Of a stretch of DNA of 10,006 nt, positions 7,209 through 10,006 are shown piece by piece. Where the stretch lies: the NCBI GenBank assembly GCA_002502365.1, contig DAOJ01000066.1, positions 1-10,006 on the forward strand. Direction: 5' to 3'. The stretch's first letter is position 1. Every line of letters begins with the position of its first letter. The DNA is from Euryarchaeota archaeon UBA106. GTDB lineage: Archaea > Thermoplasmatota > Poseidoniia > Poseidoniales > Thalassarchaeaceae. The notes under the pieces are model-generated. The model did not search any database. It saw only the letters and a program-made list of their open reading frames with translations, and was not told the DNA's origin. The position numbers and the translations under genes were made by a program.

Positions 7209-8156
7209 TCAATCGGAGGGTAAGGGCGCTTCGTCGGACTCTGAGTTTATTGTAACTAAAAACAATCCAAAAATCATCAATAATCCCCCCAATATAGTCC
7301 ATCTACCTGGTATATCATCAACTCCAATTAACCATCCAATCATAGAACCGATTATTGGTTCCATGATTAAAATCATTGAAATTACCAACGGAGGAATCCA
7401 GCGCAGTACTGCATTGATCCCTGTATGTCCGAGTAAACCCGGCCCTATTGCAAGGTAACCAATGTAAACTAACCAAGCGATGCTAAGCCAACCAAATGCA
7501 CCAGAAATCGAATTAAAATTAAACACGAGGTCTTCAGTAAATATAGCCCAAATTGTGAGAAAAACAGCGGCTACAAATGTCACAGGAAAAGCATACATGA
7601 ACAAGGGCATCCATCCACGTACCATTCTTCCAATGGCAAGGTAACCAACAATTGTTACAGCCCCGATAAATGCTAAGAAATCACCATACATTGTAACTCC
7701 AATTTCATTACTCCCTCCTAATGCTACAACTGCTGCACCTGCAAATCCCACCAATGCCCCGATAGATTGCATTTTGCTGGCAGGTTTTCTTAGTATCCAA
7801 AGTCCTAGGATAATAACTAGAGGATGAGCAGTTACGAATAACAGAGAATGAGTCAATGTAGTTCTATCGAGAGACATTAACCAAGTTCCGAAATGTAACG
7901 CTAAACAAAAACCTGAAAAAACTAACAAATGGAAAGAAGATTTCCAATTTTCGGTTATTTTAATTTCAGATTGGCTAAACTGCCATACAAATCCAGGGAA
8001 TAATATCAATGCTGTAGCCTGTAATCTCCATGCCGCTTTTGTTATTCCTGCAACACCTTCTATCATTTCAAAAACAGCACCGGCGCTGGAAACAGCGAAT
8101 AATGCTACACCCAAAATCAACCATGCATGAAATGGGATAGGGGCAGAATCTGACAT
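7209..8156 (-). CDS. EamA/DMT-superfamily transporter
   Basis: Inner-membrane carrier of the drug/metabolite transporter superfamily; the substrate cannot be told from sequence. The 315 residues hold about ten hydrophobic helices in two EamA repeats, roughly 12-146 and 157-305. Typical features are TKAAWRLQATALIL (39-52) at helix 2, the helix 3-4 region LALHFGTWLMSLDRTTLTHS (85-104), and the second-repeat motif LIMEPIIGSMIGWLIGVD (263-280), which matches the family LEPxxxxxxxxxxxGE pattern. The frame is open back to a codon at 8216, but that would overlap aIF5A by 59 bases and add a polar lead. The ATG at 8156, one base after the aIF5A stop (TGA-T-ATG), is preferred and fits translational coupling. 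surE follows 14 bases downstream. Confidence 0.88.
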   Translation of the reverse strand: MSDSAPIPFHAWLILGVALFAVSSAGAVFEMIEGVAGITKAAWRLQATALILFPGFVWQFSQSEIKITENWKSSFHLLVFSGFCLALHFGTWLMSLDRTTLTHSLLFVTAHPLVIILGLWILRKPASKMQSIGALVGFAGAAVVALGGSNEIGVTMYGDFLAFIGAVTIVGYLAIGRMVRGWMPLFMYAFPVTFVAAVFLTIWAIFTEDLVFNFNSISGAFGWLSIAWLVYIGYLAIGPGLLGHTGINAVLRWIPPLVISMILIMEPIIGSMIGWLIGVDDIPGRWTILGGLLMIFGLFLVTINSESDEAPLPSD

Positions 8157-8157
8157 A

Positions 8158-8544
8158 TCAGTGATCTCTAGTGATTTTGTATCGGCCCATCGCTTCAACC
8201 CACTGAATCTCGCCACCTGGTTCTAGAGTAAGTCCCTCTTCCAATGGTAAGATTAAGTTGGAATAGGACTTGTTATCCATAGCATGAACTTCATTGCCTT
8301 GGACGTGGGTAATGATTGCTGAGCCCTTTTCTAGCAGAGGGACTTGGATATTATCTGTCACGGTACCTACATGTGATCTCTTTTGTTTGGTGAACAAATC
8401 TTCAAGCTCTAAACGGGCTTTAGCACTACCGTGCTTACCAGGTTTCGATTTAGAAATGCTGAGAATTTTGTAAGCACTATCGTCAATAGCGACATATCTT
8501 CCTACTTTGAGAGTTCTAATCTCTACACGAGTTGTACCGGGCAT
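8158..8544 (-). CDS. eif5A: Translation factor aIF5A (hypusine-containing)
   Basis: Archaeal homologue of eIF5A and bacterial EF-P; it binds the ribosome near the peptidyl site and relieves stalling. The modified-lysine loop SKSKPGKHGSAKAR is intact, with the hypusine or deoxyhypusine lysine at K37 when numbered from the ATG at 8544. The N-terminus MPGTTRVEIRTLKVGRYVAI and the C-terminal EAMGRYKIT match archaeal aIF5A from end to end. The 128 residues fit the family. The frame is also open to a TTG at 8577, but the ATG at 8544 has a Shine-Dalgarno (AGGTGA, 8549-8554) and is where family members begin. It is the first gene of a unit with the EamA transporter and surE. The deoxyhypusine synthase that would modify it is not in the window. 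Confidence 0.95.
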   Translation of the reverse strand: MPGTTRVEIRTLKVGRYVAIDDSAYKILSISKSKPGKHGSAKARLELEDLFTKQKRSHVGTVTDNIQVPLLEKGSAIITHVQGNEVHAMDNKSYSNLILPLEEGLTLEPGGEIQWVEAMGRYKITRDH

Positions 8545-8548
8545 TTGT

Positions 8549-8554
8549 TCACCT
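8549..8554 (-). promoter_or_regulatory. Shine-Dalgarno site of aIF5A
   Basis: AGGTGA on the minus strand, 4 bases before the ATG at 8544. It decides for this start against the upstream TTG at 8577. Confidence 0.5.
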
Positions 8555-8637
8555 ACGACCAGAGCCGAATGCTCCAACTTATGATGCTTATGCGTGATAC
8601 ATCAGCAGTCTTGGCTTACGCTAAGTGAAAGTTAGGG

Positions 8638-8673
8638 CCCGAGCCGAGAACCGGAGTTCCCGGCCCGGGTTTT
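8638..8673 (-). terminator. Strong GC-rich RNA hairpin between repeat-protein gene and aIF5A
   Basis: Arms 8638-8651 (CCCGAGCCGAGAAC) and 8656-8669 (GTTCCCGGCCCGGG) surround a 4-base loop (8652-8655). On the plus strand two positions are A-C mismatches. Transcribed from the minus strand, the same two positions become G-U pairs and all 14 base pairs form. Both flanking genes are on the minus strand, so the RNA would be the 3' end of the repeat-protein message or the leader region before aIF5A. A TTTT run (8670-8673) follows the hairpin only on the plus strand; on the minus strand the tail (CCCTAACTTTC) is only weakly U-rich. Intrinsic terminator, 3'-end stabiliser or processing site are all possible. 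Confidence 0.6.
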
Positions 8674-8680
8674 ACGTATC

Positions 8681-8695
8681 CTGAACTATGTTCAG
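8681..8695 (-). repeat. Small inverted repeat spanning the stop codon of the repeat-protein gene
   Basis: CTGAAC (8681-8686) and GTTCAG (8690-8695) form a perfect 6-bp inverted repeat with a 3-base loop, and include the TGA stop codon at 8694-8692. With the larger hairpin at 8638-8669 it makes a tandem pair of stem-loops at the 3' end of the message. Confidence 0.45.
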
Positions 8696-10006
8696 TCGTT
8701 CTTTCTGCGGCCTGATAGACCGACACCAATTGCTGCTCCCATAAGAGCTAGCGTGGAAATTACTGCTGTGAATCCAGGTAAGTTCTCGGTGAATCTGTCG
8801 AATCCAGACGCGGTCTCGTTTCCTGCAGAAGCATTCTCGTCGAACTCATCGTCGATTGCGTCACAATCACCATCGCCATCAGCGTCGGATGGAATGCTTG
8901 TAGCCTTCAGTGGATCTGAACCACATTCATTCTCTCTTGCATCAGTTTCTCCGTCTCCGTCGTCATCGGTGTCTGCATTGTTACCAATTCCGTCTTCATC
9001 GGTGTCTATCCACTCGGTGATATCGTATGGGAAAGCATCGTCTACATCTGGAGTACTGTCACCGTCGTCGTCAGTGTCAGAGTTATCGCCGACACCGTCG
9101 CCATCGTAATCGGACCATTCCGCTGGGTTCAGTGGGAATGCATCGTCAACATCAGCAACATCATCTGCATCGTCGTCACTGTCGGTGTTGTCACCAATTC
9201 CGTCTTCATCAGTGTCCTTCCATTCAGTTGCGTCCATTGGGAAGTCATCGATACCGTCATTGATACCATCTCCGTCATCATCAGAATCAGAGTTGTCTCC
9301 TTGGCCATCTCCATCAGTATCCACAGTTTCGAATGGATCTAACGGGAAAGCATCCTCTGTATCATCTACACCATCTCCGTCGTCATCAGTATCTGTATTG
9401 TCACCAGTTCCGTCACCATCACTATCTAGGGATTCACTAGCATCTAGTGGGAATTGATCGACTAAGTCAACAACTCCGTCACCATCGTCGTCGGTATCTT
9501 CGTTGTTACCAATTCCATCCGAGTCAGTATCATCCCATTCGCCATTGTCGGCAGGGAAAGCATCATCAGCATTCAGATATCCATCATTATCGATATCGTC
9601 GTCTGAATTATCTCCAGTTCCGTCGCCATCTGTATCTGTGTCTTCAGTACTGTCAAGTGGGAATGCATCGACTAGGTCGGCAATTCCGTCACCATCATCA
9701 TCCGTATCTGTGTTGTCACCCATTCCGTCTCCGTCGGTGTCAGTATCCTCAGTATTGTTGGTTGGGAAGGCATCATTGACGTCTTCTGTACCATCGTTGT
9801 CGTCATCAAGATCCATGACGTCGCAGATTAAGTCGCCATCAAAGTCCGCAGGAACACTGGAGTTATCCAATGCGTTGCTACCACAGGTAATCTCATCTGC
9901 ATCAGACCATGAATCATCATCGTCATCGTCATCGAGTGTATAATCAGCTGGGTCACAGTCTGCGAAATTATTGATATCGTCTACAATTCCATCACCATCG
10001 GTATCC
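8692..10006 (-). CDS. Thrombospondin type 3 repeat surface protein with PGF-CTERM-like anchor, 5' end missing
   Basis: The minus-strand frame is open from the window edge to a TGA at 8692, giving the C-terminal 437 residues; the true start lies beyond the window. The protein is extremely Asp-rich. After a module containing ITCGSNALDNSS come eight tandem 35-residue units of the type DAFPxDxxEwxDTDGDGxGDNxDxDDDGDGxxDxx, then a second Cys-containing module (ENECGSDPL). The DxDGDGxxD strings are calcium-binding thrombospondin type 3 motifs. A Ser/Asn/Thr linker leads to NLPGFTAVIS, a hydrophobic helix and a basic end (GRRKND). This is the layout of the PGF-CTERM signal, which archaeosortase A processes to anchor proteins to lipid. 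It is inferred to be exported to the cell surface, with a signal peptide outside the window. The partner or ligand is unknown; adhesion or structure is plausible. Trinucleotide-like coding makes the opposite strand falsely open. Confidence 0.9.
   Translation of the reverse strand, partial: DTDGDGIVDDINNFADCDPADYTLDDDDDDDSWSDADEITCGSNALDNSSVPADFDGDLICDVMDLDDDNDGTEDVNDAFPTNNTEDTDTDGDGMGDNTDTDDDGDGIADLVDAFPLDSTEDTDTDGDGTGDNSDDDIDNDGYLNADDAFPADNGEWDDTDSDGIGNNEDTDDDGDGVVDLVDQFPLDASESLDSDGDGTGDNTDTDDDGDGVDDTEDAFPLDPFETVDTDGDGQGDNSDSDDDGDGINDGIDDFPMDATEWKDTDEDGIGDNTDSDDDADDVADVDDAFPLNPAEWSDYDGDGVGDNSDTDDDGDSTPDVDDAFPYDITEWIDTDEDGIGNNADTDDDGDGETDARENECGSDPLKATSIPSDADGDGDCDAIDDEFDENASAGNETASGFDRFTENLPGFTAVISTLALMGAAIGVGLSGRRKND
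8935..9774 (-). repeat. Eight tandem 105-bp units coding 35-residue calcium-binding repeats
   Basis: Measured from the DxFP tetrapeptide (DAFP in six units, DQFP and DDFP in two), all eight units are exactly 35 codons, with no insertion or deletion between them. The DNA copies have diverged, but the protein pattern is kept. Unit 2 (DDDIDNDGYLNAD) and unit 6 (DDDADDVADVD) depart from the DDDGDG consensus. Such arrays can expand or contract by recombination and may be collapsed in assemblies. Confidence 0.9.
9913..9933 (-). repeat. Short GAT/GAC run coding seven Asp residues
   Basis: Seven consecutive Asp codons (GAT or GAC) lie between the edge of the window and the first Cys module. It is a low-complexity tract that could vary in length between strains. 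Confidence 0.6.

Noticed and set aside
8157..8216. N-terminal extension of the EamA transporter to 8216
   Set aside because: It would overlap aIF5A by 59 bases and adds a polar lead not expected in the family. The ATG at 8156 directly after the aIF5A stop is better.
8545..8577. Upstream TTG start for aIF5A at 8577
   Set aside because: The ATG at 8544 has a Shine-Dalgarno and matches the usual N-terminus of archaeal aIF5A.
8578..8592. Direct repeat of CTTATG upstream of aIF5A, possibly a TATA element or operator
   Set aside because: Two 6-base copies are weak evidence, and neither is a convincing archaeal TATA box.
8615..8625. Small palindrome CTTA-CGC-TAAG upstream of aIF5A
   Set aside because: A 4-bp stem with a 3-base loop is too short to distinguish from chance.
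8630..8680. tRNA or other structured RNA gene in the GC-rich patch
   Set aside because: No T-loop or anticodon arm can be laid out. The patch is explained by a single long hairpin.
8935..9774. CRISPR-like array because of regular spacing
   Set aside because: The 105-bp period is a continuous coding repeat in one open frame with diverged copies; there are no identical repeats separated by unique spacers.
9503..9943. Long Ser/Pro-rich open frame on the plus strand, with similar ones at 8753-9109, 9185-9457 and 9447-9779
   Set aside because: These are the antisense of the Asp-codon repeats (GAT/GAC read backwards gives Ser/Pro/His codons). They have no ribosome-binding site and no family match, and the minus-strand protein explains the region.

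Overview
The window looks archaeal. It carries a hypusine-type translation factor aIF5A, an SRP54 signal recognition GTPase, a TrmY-type tRNA pseudouridine-54 methyltransferase, and a calcium-repeat surface protein that ends in a PGF-CTERM-like sorting signal. The mix of Shine-Dalgarno-led and TTG-started genes, the long Asp-rich thrombospondin type 3 array and the DAFP-type repeat wording fit marine planktonic Euryarchaeota such as Poseidoniales (Marine Group II) or relatives. That lineage call is inference from gene content; no rRNA is present to confirm it.

Layout. Positions 1-3262 hold a minus-strand potassium-uptake unit, trkA > trkH > a small conserved gene running off the left edge, with gaps of only 3 and 17 bases. 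Next, also on the minus strand, is a multi-pass membrane protein (3363-4157) with PrsW-like spacing of motifs but without most of the catalytic residues. A 114-base divergent intergenic region separates it from a plus-strand pair, srp54 (4272-5660) and trmY (TTG start, 5665-6261). trmY converges on surE and overlaps its 3' end by 12 bases. surE, a DMT/EamA transporter and aIF5A form a tight minus-strand unit (6250-8544) read in the order aIF5A > EamA > surE. The right end (8692-10006) is the C-terminal part of a secreted or surface-anchored repeat protein whose start lies beyond the window.

How it fits together. Two blocks are core information-processing genes (SRP54/TrmY and aIF5A). One is potassium homeostasis, in which TrkA is the cytosolic nucleotide-sensing gate for the TrkH channel. 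One encodes a cell-surface protein. The strongest non-coding signal is a GC-rich hairpin at 8638-8669 between the surface-protein gene and aIF5A. It is fully paired only when transcribed from the minus strand, where the two positions that mismatch on the plus strand become G-U pairs. A small hairpin overlaps the stop codon of the surface-protein gene just before it. No mobile element, CRISPR array, tRNA or rRNA was found, and no gene-free stretch exceeds 300 bases. I saw no clear novel multi-gene system; the most unusual items are the apparently degenerate PrsW-like protein and the tandem hairpins.
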